Of a stretch of 64,000 nucleotides of DNA, positions 35,511-46,535 are shown one piece after another; position 1 is the first letter of the stretch, and each line of letters opens with the position of its first letter. The translations under genes were made by a program, and so were the position numbers. The DNA is from Ignelater luminosus (Eukaryota > Arthropoda > Insecta > Coleoptera > Elateridae), in contig VTPC01090033.1 in the NCBI GenBank assembly GCA_011009095.1, positions 28,174-92,173 of the forward strand. Direction: 5' to 3'. The notes under the pieces were generated by a model. The model searched no databases, was not told the DNA's origin, and was given only the letters and a program-made list of their open reading frames with translations.

Positions 35511-36479
35511 GTAAGCTTACAAACAACGTAACTAATATTAGCACAATGCATAATTTCAGTAGGTCTTATCTTTTATAATATTTAACCTTTTGTTTTGGAG
35601 ATATGAAATTTTAACCAAGCGATGTTAATACAGGTCGGTCAGATCTAATATTTATTACAACAGCTCATTCATCAACAAATGATACTTAAAATCTGACCGG
35701 CCTCAAGTTCATTGGGCCTTACTTCGTCTCTGTACAAATCCTCTTCTTCTTTGCGTATTGTATTTGTCAGTTCCAGTAGATTACTGTGGGTCATTACTGA
35801 ATTAATATTACAAGCCCTCCAAGAATTTATTAAAAAGTTTAAGCTAAACAATCGCCAGGCAAAAATACAGCAAAACAGTGCTGCTTCCATTTACACACTT
35901 CTGTTGTTTGCTTTTGTTTTCAGATTACTTTCCTGATCGGCGGGGTTTTGGTTTCACTCAGCATGTTAAATTAGATTAAGGGAACTGAATTGCAGAGAAA
36001 TCGCAAAAGACTCTAGAATTCAGGGTAAATGCCTTATCAAGGTTTTATTCATGGTTCTTGATTCTGTCTCTAGCGTTAGGATTCTAACTATCTCCCTCGC
36101 ATGACTGTTTTAATTACATTTTCAGATAATCTCAAAGGAAGAAGTTTGTTAAGAGTAGATAGAGGATTCTCATGGTAAAAATCGTCCCCCTTGCGGTGAA
36201 TGGTTCTAATCCACAAATTATGCACTTTTGTGTTAGGGCTCCTAACAAATTCAGAAAAGTCTGAATTCTTGACATACGTTTATATTTTCCAAGAAATTTT
36301 GATGACAGTTTGTCATTGAGTCAGGTCAAAAATTATAAAAAACTGTTGCTATTACTCTGAAGTGCTTCTCTGTGGATTAGTACCTTTCACTTCTAGGGCG
36401 ACGAAATATTAAACTTCTTTTTCCAACCGTTGTAAGGTTGGTATTTTTGTTTTGTAAAGAAGCAAAAATCTTTTTCTCC
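35511..36479. other. No supported gene; coding-like shadow on both strands
   Basis: A minus-strand frame over 35672-35890 contains THSNLLELTNTIRKEEEDLY and a plus-strand frame overlaps it. Neither shows a recognisable family. The sequence 35935-36480 is moderately GC-richer and may be decayed retrotransposon. Confidence 0.3.
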
Positions 36480-36690
36480 GTCAGTACAATGTAGTCATCA
36501 ATGAAGATTTTGACCAATTGTCACAACTTTGCAACTGGCAGGCTATGACTTTTTTATTAATATCTTCTGAGGATGATCTCAACATGAAGACTTGCCGAGC
36601 TGTTTTTAACAAAAGTCGTTTCCCCAAACCATACTACGTACTAGTTCTTTGCAGTTACGTTTGGTTTTGCATTTTCCAGAACAATGTATA
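36480..36690 (+). pseudogene. Possible LINE reverse-transcriptase fragment
   Basis: In one frame the segment reads DFDQLSQLCNWQAM then DDLNMKTCRAVFNKSRFPKP. This is similar in pattern to the post-catalytic part of Jockey/CR1-type reverse transcriptases (DLxxLxxWxxxNxLxLNxxKCxVxxFSRxxxP). The upstream catalytic boxes are not visible. It could be chance similarity, and the assignment is weak. Confidence 0.3.
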
Positions 36691-37558
36691 TGAATTCATC
36701 ATTGGATCTATTATTGAAAAACTGAGAAACCAATTAGAATATCTTTCTTTCATGTTGATTAATGTACCTGTTCACTTATATTGTTTTTAAATTTTACTTG
36801 ATATAGATCTAAGACATCCCAAAAAGAAATCCTATAGTTACTAGTTTTTGCTTGAATTTCTAGTTGAAACTCTGACGCGGTCACATTTATGGTACTTTGG
36901 AATAGTGCAGTGTTCTTGTAATCTTACTGCTTCAGGTTTGTTTTACCGAGCCTAGATATTGGCTCGCATGGATGTACAAAGTCTGCCAAAAGAGTATACT
37001 ACTACTTTCCTACTAGTTGATTTACGGTTCCCACAAGAAAACCGCAAGCCGTTTTAGGAATCTTATTTCTGCCTGTGTGGTGTGTTAAAAACGTTGAGGC
37101 AGGTCGGTTAAGAGTGGTTGCTCCCACTTTTGGCCATGTTGTAATGGTTTCAGTAACATAGTTGAGTGTTGTGGTGGCCGGTGTCACTTAGTCTTATCGT
37201 GTGTAGCCACAAGGTTAGTGTGGCATAAAAGTATGCTGGCTCGACAGTCTGTAAAGTGAGCATTAGCAAGTAGCTGACAATGGAGGCAAATGGTAACGGC
37301 AACACCTATCAGCTAAGACAGCGTTATTGGTGGTAACGTTATGGATGTTGATTATGTTGGACATTTATAGCAAATAACAGTAAAAGGAGACTGTATTGCA
37401 AACCCGACGTTAATAGGCATGGTAAAAACGTCCGCCGAGTCTCCGCGCAGAGGGAGAAATACTCCAACTGACTGAAATGAGGGAAAGATTGTCTGCGGCC
37501 AGACTAACCCCAAAAAACCAACTAGAATGGAGAGAAAACAGGATGGGAACATGAAAGG
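36691..37558. other. GC-richer region ending at an assembly gap
   Basis: The interval 36980-37558 is less AT-rich than its surroundings and has protein-like short frames, for example MEANGNGNTYQLRQRYWW at 37279-37332 on the plus strand followed by a stop, and a Thr-rich minus-strand ORF at 37002-37187. None is recognised. It is cut by the gap, so it may be the edge of a retroelement. Confidence 0.3.
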
Positions 37559-37568
37559 NNNNNNNNNN
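37559..37568. other. Assembly gap (10 N)
   Basis: Ten unresolved bases interrupt the sequence. Confidence 0.99.
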
Positions 37569-40500
37569 GTCACTACCTTTAACAGTAAAATTCTTTTTAA
37601 TAAGTTTTGAATACAGATTGACTATCTAAGCAAACCCCGACATGTGAGGAGGCCCACCCGACTATCACATCCAAGAAATTACTTATACTTGATAATATTC
37701 AAATAATAAATGAAGATGTAACTTTGAACGCTAATAAAAAATGTTTTAAACTGCAATTTGTAAAATGTAATATTTTTTAGAATTACATCAGCATTAGCCT
37801 TTTTTTTTAAGGATCAATAGTGATTATAGAGGACTACATCTCAGGAACAAGGCAGCTGAGCACGTTTCTGGATTGCTCTTTTTTACATCTCAGGGTCCCC
37901 TCTTTGCATGCAAAGTTTCATGGAAATTGGTGTTAGCAGCTTCGAGTGGTCCTCTCACAAATATGGGCCTGTGTAGACACAACATTAAGTATTTTGTATC
38001 CCCCCTTACAAAGTTTTTTAAAAATGCAAGGTGATTCCTTGTTTCAGAATATATTTAAGACATCGGCATTTTTTCAGCACTTTTTGTCTAAGAGATAATA
38101 TTAAGTATTCGTGAAGTTTCTTCTTGAAGAAAGAGTGACATGTTTTTTATTTTGTGTAAAGATTATGGAATTGCAAAAACCTAAGTCAAAACTGCCATTA
38201 TTTTCTTATAGCTTTGCATTTGTTTTGACGCTTTTGTTTACAAAAACAAAGCTTTGTTTATATTTGTATACATAAATATACCCTTCAACCTTGAAGAAAT
38301 TAGCTTGGAATTTGGTTGGTAATAGCTACTATGTTTTGTGTTTATTCGTGTTCATTCGTTTTATACGTTCTTAAACCTAACTAGGAAATACATACTCCCA
38401 TGTAAACATCTTTTACTTATGTCGTATTATTAGTCACTGTCACAATAACCCTAATGAAATTTACTTTATGTTATCATTTAATACTTTTTTTGTAACAGTA
38501 CTGGGTCACAAGTTTTTTAATAAAACGTAGATCCTAATAATAGCGTCAGAATTTAATCTCGCAATGTTAAATTTTTGTTTTACGTCTTTCGATTTATACG
38601 TTTGTAGGTTGTATGTAAGTTTCACATCAATAATTATAATTATAACAAGTAGTTAGTAGATTTGCGTAATCGATATTTGTTTTCTAAGAAAAACAACCAA
38701 TAAAAAGATCTAATTGTCAAGTACTTAATTGAACTGTAAACATTATTAAGCAAATATTTTTAATATTAATAAATCAAACCAATATCAATGAGCCCAACCA
38801 ATCGACCAACTGAGAAATTATTTAATTACACTAAATCAAGAGAATATATAAACAAAACAAGTGCCTAACTCTTGCAATTGCAATAGTTGAAGAAATTCCA
38901 AAATTTTTATCACAGTCAACAGAGGTATGATTAAGGAATATGCTATAAATAGTGTAAAACATAGAAAGGTTGAGGTGCTCAAATCAAAAAGACCTCTTTA
39001 ATCCCTTGGACTCTCTAAAGTAACCATGCATTAAATATGGCGTACTGACATAGACCATACATATAGGTAGCTAATAACACATATTTGAAATCTATATAGA
39101 TATATATTAGCAAAGGATAGATGCAGTGATATAGTCTAAATTGTAATTTTTGATAAACCAATATAAAATGATTTTTCTTATTGGGGACTTTTCTGTGTCC
39201 AAAATATATTTAAAAATAAAGGCAATATCTTTTTAGTTTACTGCAATTTACATCAAAGAGAAAGGAGGAATTACCTAGAAGAACAAAAAAGACATTATTG
39301 GAACATGTATGTAACTATTTATTATTAAAAATTCTATTAATAAAAAAAATTTAGTGTTTGATAAATATGTAGTTACATAAATTCTTTTTGTAATACTGTT
39401 ATTTACAATTAGATTTAAAATAAGAGCAATCGTGATATTTAAATATTTATACCAAGTATAGTAATGTAATCAAAATACAGTAGTAAATTCTTTAAAGCCA
39501 CCAAACTTGAATTTTTGCTCTAAAACATTAACTTCAAATATTAATCTTGACATTGATCGAAGCCCAACAAGTTGTTACTGAAATTTTTTCTTTTAAATGT
39601 TCAGCACCTGATTTGAGAATTAAATTAAAAATGATTGATCGCTTCTGTTTAATATGTTTGGATCAAGAATTTTGACAACACTTATAAGTAAAAAAATCGC
39701 ACGCTGATATTTTGCATGTCAAAATTAACGGATCATTATTTAAATAGCGAACTCCGACTGTTTTATCTTTGCAAATACCGTTTAGGTGCCTATTCGTAAA
39801 AATTATGTAGGACAACTTCGCATTATAAATAACAAGCATTTTTAACAACTGCAAGAAACATTTTTATCCAAAAAAGAAGGAGAAAGGTATGTTTGAAATG
39901 TCTGTTTGCTACTAATTAATTGCAGCAATATTCTATTTTAGGATTTCTTTTTCCAGATTAAATAACTGAATCAAAACAACAAAAAGATAGAGAATAATTC
40001 ACACAACCCACTTTTGTTTTTGTTCTTCATTAACTTGGTTTTATTTTTTAAATTACTGTTTTTTAAGATTCATAAAAATCCTTGCTTAAAATTTTAAAAT
40101 ATAAGCAAGCACTTAATGCGATTTACTTTAAAAAGTCGGTCACGAATGAATGCTGCGAGAATTCTTCAGTTTTAGAATTTCTTATTATTCTTAAAAACAA
40201 CAATTTTCGTAAAAATAAAATCATCTCTGGCTCGTTTTTGGATTTATAATAAATGCCAAGGCTCATTATTTAAAATTTATTTTTAAAGTTTGAATTTTAG
40301 CAATTTAACTCTTCCTCAAATTTTCGCTAAACCTAAAAGCAAGACTGATTTTGGCATAAACTACGTACATCATTAGTAGTTTACGTAATTTCATTCACTC
40401 GTTCATAATTGCATATTCAGTGGAAAGTGAACTAGTTTAGAGTATTTTGGTATCTCCATCGTCAAACAGAAATAAATCAATAACAAACCGCTTCGTTTAG

Positions 40501-41105
40501 AGATTTGTTTTTTTAACAATCAAATTATTCAAGATTTATTTTTTTAGTTGTGGCAATTTTTCACTTTTTCTATTTTTCAATGTTACCTCACTACAGGTTT
40601 AACTTTAAATAAAATAAATAAAATTCAATGAAAAAATATTTTTTTTGTTTTATTTTCTAACAGACTTATTTAATAAAAGATGTCCATATTTTTGTTTTCA
40701 TTATTGTTTTCATTCAATAATTTCCCAAACTAAAAGGCCAGTTTATAATACTTCTATCAACAGAAATCATTATAAACAAATTAAAAATAAATGTGCCTAT
40801 GCTTTCTCTTCGTACAAATACAAAAAGTAATTGCAAAAATATTTTTTTATGTTCTAAATCAAATTATCTAATACCCTTTCTTTAGCATTTTGTTATACTG
40901 CAATTTCTTCCAAAGATATTCGGTTTTAAACAAAATCGTGAATGCTACTATCTTAATAAACTGCGAATTCTTTTGTACAAACAAAATTCCAATAAACTGA
41001 AATTTAAAATAAACAACTTTTTTTCTAATTTAACATACTTCGCATCTTTTGGGAAAAAATTATCACCCTATATTCTTGTTGTACACTCAAAGCGTTTTTT
41101 TTTTT
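37569..41105. other. AT-rich stretch without supported gene
   Basis: A perfect 14-bp palindrome CTTTGCATGCAAAG lies at 37902-37915 within a GC-richer block (37830-38020) that may be an old repeat. Otherwise there are only low-complexity sequence and chance ORFs. Confidence 0.4.
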
Positions 41106-41353
41106 TTATTTAAGCCCAATACTTCTAGCAATATTCCCCTTTTGTACGGCTTCATCACCTGGTTCAGCTAGTAAAACGGTTTCGACTTCCATATCTAGTC
41201 CTTTTTTTATTGTGTCAATAATGGGGTAAATTAGGTGCTTTATATGAATCTTTTCATCAGCCTTCTCTATTACGTTTTGAATACCTTTCAAATCCTTTTC
41301 GTTGACAATGCTATTGAACATCGTTTTTAAGATGTTAGAAGAGAAAAGACTAT
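41106..41353 (-). CDS. Candidate terminal exon followed by A-run, unidentified
   Basis: On the minus strand an acceptor (GATTTCAG, ending at 41354) leads into about 82 codons with protein-like composition: MFNSIVNEKDLKGIQNVIEK, then IKHLIYPIIDTIKKGLDMEV, then PGDEAVQKGNIARSIGL, ending Lys-TAA. The stop overlaps AATAAA and runs directly into about 11 more A residues. An A-tract right after the stop suggests a retrocopy of a polyadenylated transcript or a LINE 3' end, though the intact acceptor favours a genuine exon. About 120 bp upstream another frame starts with MELESNNNEFSQLHKKMLTK in a favourable ATG context and soon stops. No family recognised; no signal peptide or membrane segment visible. 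Confidence 0.35.
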
Positions 41354-41599
41354 CTGAAATCGTCACTTAATAAAGCTCAGTAGAGCAATAATCTTTGGAA
41401 AAGAAATATGCCAAACAAGATTAAAACTCACAGACTAGTTCTTAGTTAACATCTTTTTATGCAACTGACTAAATTCATTATTGTTGCTTTCCAATTCCAT
41501 GGGAGCCGGAGGCTGTTAAAAAAGACAATTTTCTCTTCAGCCAAGATATTAAAGTGGATTTACTGGTGTAAGTCAGGTGGTGTGATCATAACGCGATGG

Positions 41600-42070
41600 C
41601 AGTGATATACAGAGTGGCGAAATTTCTCGTCTTTAATTAAACTTTTGACACGTATTTTGAAAACAGTGCACTTTAGAAAAAAAAATTTAGGACGATAGAA
41701 GTTTAATCTTTGTTGAAGAATGCGAAGCAAATAATTAGATTCCGTTTTTTAAAATGATAGCTCGTTGTACTTGAAAGGTTTTGAAAAATTCAATTGAATG
41801 ATGATCTTGAAATAGAGTATTTCTTTTGATTTTTCAGTGGAGTAACGATTCTTATTAAAACCCCCAATTGTCCACCTCTGATAAGAATATCAAACGCAAA
41901 ACTAGATAGAATAGTAGACACCTTAGAATAACAAACATATACAAAATTTCATCTCAATATCTCATTTTGTTCTTGAATTATTGAGAAAACGAGGCATTTT
42001 AAATAAAACTTTGCACTTTAAGGAAAAAAAATTGTACGACAAAACAAGTTTAATTTTTGTCGAGGAATAG
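41600..42070. repeat. Two direct copies of a transposon-end-like repeat
   Basis: TTTGCACTTTAAG..AAAAAAA and AAGTTTAATTTTTGTCGAGGAAT at 42008-42068 resemble GTGCACTTTAGAAAAAAAAA and GAAGTTTAATCTTTGTTGAAGAAT at 41666-41725. The first copy starts near ATATACAGAGTGG (41607), a typical DNA-transposon terminus. The two copies are about 65 percent identical by eye. Confidence 0.45.
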
Positions 42071-42370
42071 CCCTGCCAAGTATTATGTTGGAGAATAGGG
42101 TAGCAGACGGTAAGTGCAGCGATAAAGAGACTTTTGAGAGTTTTCTGGGGCGGAGCTCCAGGAAGCGTTTGATGAGCGGAAGACCAGGAGAAGACAATAG
42201 TCCATCTTTTGCACAAGCAGTGGATGTCCATCAGACCACGAAGTGGAGAGGGTGCTGCAGTCGAGTGCCTGCAATCCTCAACACAAGATGAGGTCGATCT
42301 TTCAAAACTAAGCAAGGCAACAAGACCTCCAAAGAGAGGCGGGGCAAGAACACGTAAAAACACCTCAACC
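42071..42370. other. GC-richer island with overlapping ORFs, unidentified
   Basis: This 300-bp island has visibly higher GC content and long open frames on both strands: plus 42209-42559 with LSKATRPPKRGGARTRKN, and minus 42489-41962 reading across it. The basic plus-strand stretch looks like a nucleic-acid-binding tail, but no family is recognised. It borders the 42008-42068 repeat, so it may be cargo of a transposon. Confidence 0.3.
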
Positions 42371-42894
42371 ACACAACCAATAACTGTACACTGTTTTTCA
42401 TGTAAAAGAATAATCATATTAGAGAAAAAATTATTTTTCCAGTTAACATATGTCACAAAAGGTTTCGGAAACATTTTAAGTAGTTGCAATAAACACCAAG
42501 TTCAATTTTCAAAAATATTTTCCACGCAGGGTTATTTCTACAAGTATAGGGAAGAATGATCCACACTTACATTATAGATAAATGTCTATGTGCTTTGATG
42601 GTAGTCATTTTAGTTCAAGCCTACTGTATGCGACTTGGGACGGTTGTAACAAATTTTTATAAGAGCTATTTACTTTCCTATTTTGAACTTCTCGGTTTCG
42701 AATAATCAAATCTGTTGAGCGTTTGGTAGTTATTTTATTTTAGGGTCGAATGGTATATTGCTCTTTTTAAAAATTATTTTATTGTTTACACCTTCAGTTT
42801 GAAACAACATCTAGAAATTTTTCTTATTTAGAATGTTTTTGTCTTTAATCATTATTTTAAATCGTTTAGTATCAATTTCCCCTAATGGTCGCAC

Positions 42895-43150
42895 ATGACA
42901 CTTCTGATTTTGAGCTAACGTACTTATGTAAAATTCTAGTTCTGCATTATGGCATTCTTTACCACTTTCTCCACTTTTGGTTTAGATGAACTTTGACAGA
43001 AACCACTTTTGGGCAAGTTCAAACGTGGACTTGTTTGATTACGATCTCTCACTGTAATTGCAATAAAAATATTATGAGTTGTATAAAAGTTAACAATTTC
43101 ACGTTTGAGCATCCGTCCACCTATATCATAAACACATCTTTGTATATTTA
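42895..43150 (-). pseudogene. Unidentified coding relic
   Basis: One minus-strand frame reads CVYDIGGRMLKREIVNFYTT then IFIAITVRDRNQTSPRLNL and KSGFCQSSSKPKVEKVVKN before a stop, about 70 codons without interruption. A second piece, KRYIDDKDIMNFALSSQANR, lies upstream at about 43320-43380. The polar, well-mixed composition is unlike the AT-rich chance ORFs nearby. Family unknown. Confidence 0.3.
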
Positions 43151-43399
43151 GTTTTCATACCATTCTCATAAACTTTGGATTGCATTAAGTTATCTGGTTA
43201 ACTAATCAATAACAGCCTATTTTTTATTTCCAAAGGTAACCTAATTACATCATCAAAATAATTATTTAGTAGTTAAATTTCTTTAAAAATTCAGAAATGT
43301 TGTGACATGTGTTAGCATAAATCTGTTAGCCTGAGAAGATAAAGCAAAATTCATAATGTCTTTATCATCAATATATCTTTTCTACTACAGTTGATTTGT

Positions 43400-44813
43400 G
43401 TGTTTATCTATGCTGTGATTGGAAAATATTGTTCTGGCTGTCCGTTTGATACTATAACTTTTAGAATTTTGCGTTAGGAAAAACAACAAACGGATTTCAT
43501 ACATAATAGTTATTTTTCTAAGATTCATAGACACTTTTTTAAAACAATTACTTACCCTCACCTTCAAGCTGGAGGATTGCTAGCTTCTATTGGCTTTAAT
43601 ATGTAGATGCCTTTGGGGGTTTCTTACTTATAGTATATTATTGCTTTAAACTTGTGAAGAATAATATTAAAATTTTCTACAAATATTTTTCCATTTTCAT
43701 CTAACAGTCAAAAGTACTTAACTTTAACTTGGAGCTTCCTCATTAAGAAACCTAAATTCGGTCTACATTTTAATATTAAATAATGTATACCTAGTACTAC
43801 AACATGGTATAATATAGTAGACAATGAATTCTGAACAACTCAATTTAGTGAACGCAACCCTACTATGCTAATACAAATACTACATGTATTTGGTACAAAC
43901 TATTCTCTTTCTAAAATATTTACATAAATTAGTTACCTTACAAAAGGATTTTAAGCTGTTTCATAATTGTTTGCTAAAATCTCGGATATTACAACCCCTT
44001 TACCTTAAAACAACATTATTTCTAATCTTGTTACATAAAATTTATAAGCCGTATTGCTTCATTTTATTATGCATACATATATGGAAAGTAATTTCTTATA
44101 GAGCATTATTATTAATAAAAATTGATCGAAAAGCCAGCCTTGCAAAGAAAGAAACTACACAATGCCTAGAATCTTAAATTATATAATATTAAGTGAACGG
44201 TGCAACTTTGCAGTTTTTCAACATCATCTTGTGTGGGTTAATACTAAATAATTTGATTAAACAATTTTAACCTTTAATTTAATCCAACAGTCCTTCTTTT
44301 TAATTTAAATTTATATTCTAATAAGCAAATTTTATATAATTTAGGTTACCTTTTGTGATACAAACAGTGTAAGATTTATAAATATCAACAACTTAACAAT
44401 CTTCATAATGTAGGATTACTAAAGCTGGATTTAGGACGGAAAGTAACATCTCCAAACATAGTAAGATAGTTTTTAATCTTAATCCAGAATCAATCAGGAA
44501 ATTCGTAGGCATTTCATTTTATAAAAGATCTGCACAGATTTTCTGATGTGGGATTAATTAACCAAACGACTGAAATCATCACCAAAGTCAGCAGCTATAA
44601 AGTTTGTTACTACACAGCTTTAATTTTTACACTTAGATTTTTAAATTATGTTTAAAATTCTAAATTATTTGAAACTTATAATAGACAGTTATTTATTCAT
44701 AATCTTTACCGCTACATTTCCGCGTTTAATCGTGATTTGTTTTTGTTACGCCATCCTAACTTTCTTACCATTCTTTTACTTGTATAAGTACTACAATATT
44801 CATTATAATTTAT
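43400..44813. other. AT-rich stretch, nothing recognised
   Basis: The 97-codon plus ORF at 43884-44177 is dominated by Leu/Ile/Lys/Tyr, typical of chance in AT-rich DNA. Confidence 0.4.
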
Positions 44814-45065
44814 AACTATGTCTATGCAGAGTGTTTCGAAAACACGAGACACTACTTACTGGCATGTAATAGTATGCACTAAAATAACTTTTTGTGATTG
44901 TGTCTCTAAAAGTAAAACGCCTTCTGTCTCTTCCCTTCTTAAATTTATGTCTCTGGTAAGTGGAAGAATTCAGTTTTACCTGAAAATTACGCATCTTATG
45001 AGACAGACAAAATACAAAAATAAGAAGGAAGGGTTTAACTATTTCCCCAATCTCCATCCCTGGTT
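44814..45065. mobile_element. Probable transposon end fragment
   Basis: It starts with TATGCAGAGTGTTTCGAAAA, similar to the T-A-CAGGGTGTTTCG-type termini of insect DNA transposons. It is more GC-rich than its flanks and carries mirrored ORFs of about 85 codons on both strands without family signature. No second terminus was found. Confidence 0.3.
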
Positions 45066-46359
45066 AAAATATTGACTGTAAAGACTTATAGAATAGTAGT
45101 TACTAACTAATACGCAAGAGATTTTACTTTTAATGTTATTGTACCTTGTGTCCGCGATAACTGTAAGGAAAGAAACATAGGTTTAAAGCCTAACTCTGAC
45201 ATCATGAAATTGTGTTCCCATTTGTAGTAGATATCAAATAGTACAGAACAGAACTTGTACGTAACGAGTTTTAATATCCATCTATCCAACTTCTTTTACT
45301 ACATATTTAAATTTGTAAACAAGTGGATCCTTAACAGTTTTATTTATTTGTCATCTACTACACATAGAAACGTAACCTTATACTGATTATACCTTTTCTT
45401 GGCACTTATTTTGAAATGCCCCTATCTATAGTAAATTGATGTCCTAATTACATTTTTATTTTTGGTTTGGATATTTTCTATAACTTAATAAGTCTATAAA
45501 TTATCAAAGTTTGTACAGTATTAGTTAGAAAAGAAGAAAAGGTATTATCTTCACACGAAAATAAATCTATAAATGCATCAATAGTCAAAATGTGCAATGT
45601 AGCTGTACCAAATGATCTCTAAACAATGAAGTTTACTCGTCATTAATATTTTCACTCATAAAACCGTGACAAATTAGACTTTGTCAGACAAGTATTTCGA
45701 CATTCACCGTATTGTGTCAGTACTTAGAACCAAGATATCAGCCACTGGGGAGATTAGTGTATAGATTCTGGGGACAAACCAGCCTGGGGACCAAGTCGAG
45801 CCAAAATTCAAAATTCGAATTTTTTACCAGGTCAAAAGAATTAATTTCATTTTATGCTTTCGTGCAGGGATCAGATTCCGAGATCAAAATGGGCCAGTTT
45901 GGCTTTGCTTCTTTTAATGCTATCACACTCACAGATTGTTCACACAAAACAACCTTAATGCTAACCATTTCTGACTTAAATTGTGAAGAATAACCAGCGT
46001 CAAATATATATTACAAAGTTTACTTTTTCTTCAAGTTCTACATAATTTTTGGTTGTGGACTGCAATTGCAACTATGAAAGATTGACAGCTTTTCAATTTA
46101 TTCAAGGACATTGTCGTATTATTTAGTTATTATTTGTATTATATCTAGAGAATGCAATACTTTATCATTGATTTGATATAGAATTTATCAATTTATCTTC
46201 ATTCATTCGAATTTTTTAAGTATTTGTAGGTACGTGCTAGATTTATAAAAATTATTACTTTTCCGAAAAGTAAATCAGATAGGTTGATAGTAGTTATAAG
46301 GGAAGTTATCACAAATATGTTGCAAATTCCAAAAATCAATAAAAAGTAGGTATTCCATT
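45066..46359. other. No recognised gene; one 93-codon ORF
   Basis: The plus ORF at 45712-45993 contains FWGQTSLGTKSSQNSKFEFF and lies in a GC-richer block. It has no recognisable domain and probably belongs to an old repeat. Confidence 0.3.
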
Positions 46360-46530
46360 TTAAAAAATTAAGTTAGATAACGCCACCTGGCAGTGGCGCA
46401 TTTGATTTAAAAGCTTTTTATCACAAGATATGTACCCCTACCTTACATTTATAACAACATTTTTAGAATTTTAAAATCTGCATTTGTTCCCGAGATATCG
46501 TGCTGTCTCATTTCTCGCTGAACACCCTGT
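46360..46530 (-). mobile_element. Solo transposon end fragment
   Basis: On the minus strand it starts TATATACAGGGTGTTCAGCG near 46535 and proceeds through CGATATCTCGGGAAC and GCCACTGCCAGGTGGCG, which contains a short hairpin. It is the type of terminus seen at 16860 and 24828. Confidence 0.4.
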
Positions 46531-46535
46531 ATATA

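Noticed and set aside
41962..42489. 175-codon minus-strand ORF, the longest in the window
   Set aside because: It starts and ends in AT-rich repeat sequence, crosses the GC-rich island against an overlapping plus ORF, and shows no domain. Coding status is not supported.
43884..44177. 97-codon ORF as a membrane protein
   Set aside because: Leu/Ile/Lys/Tyr bias is what AT-rich random sequence gives; no conserved pattern.
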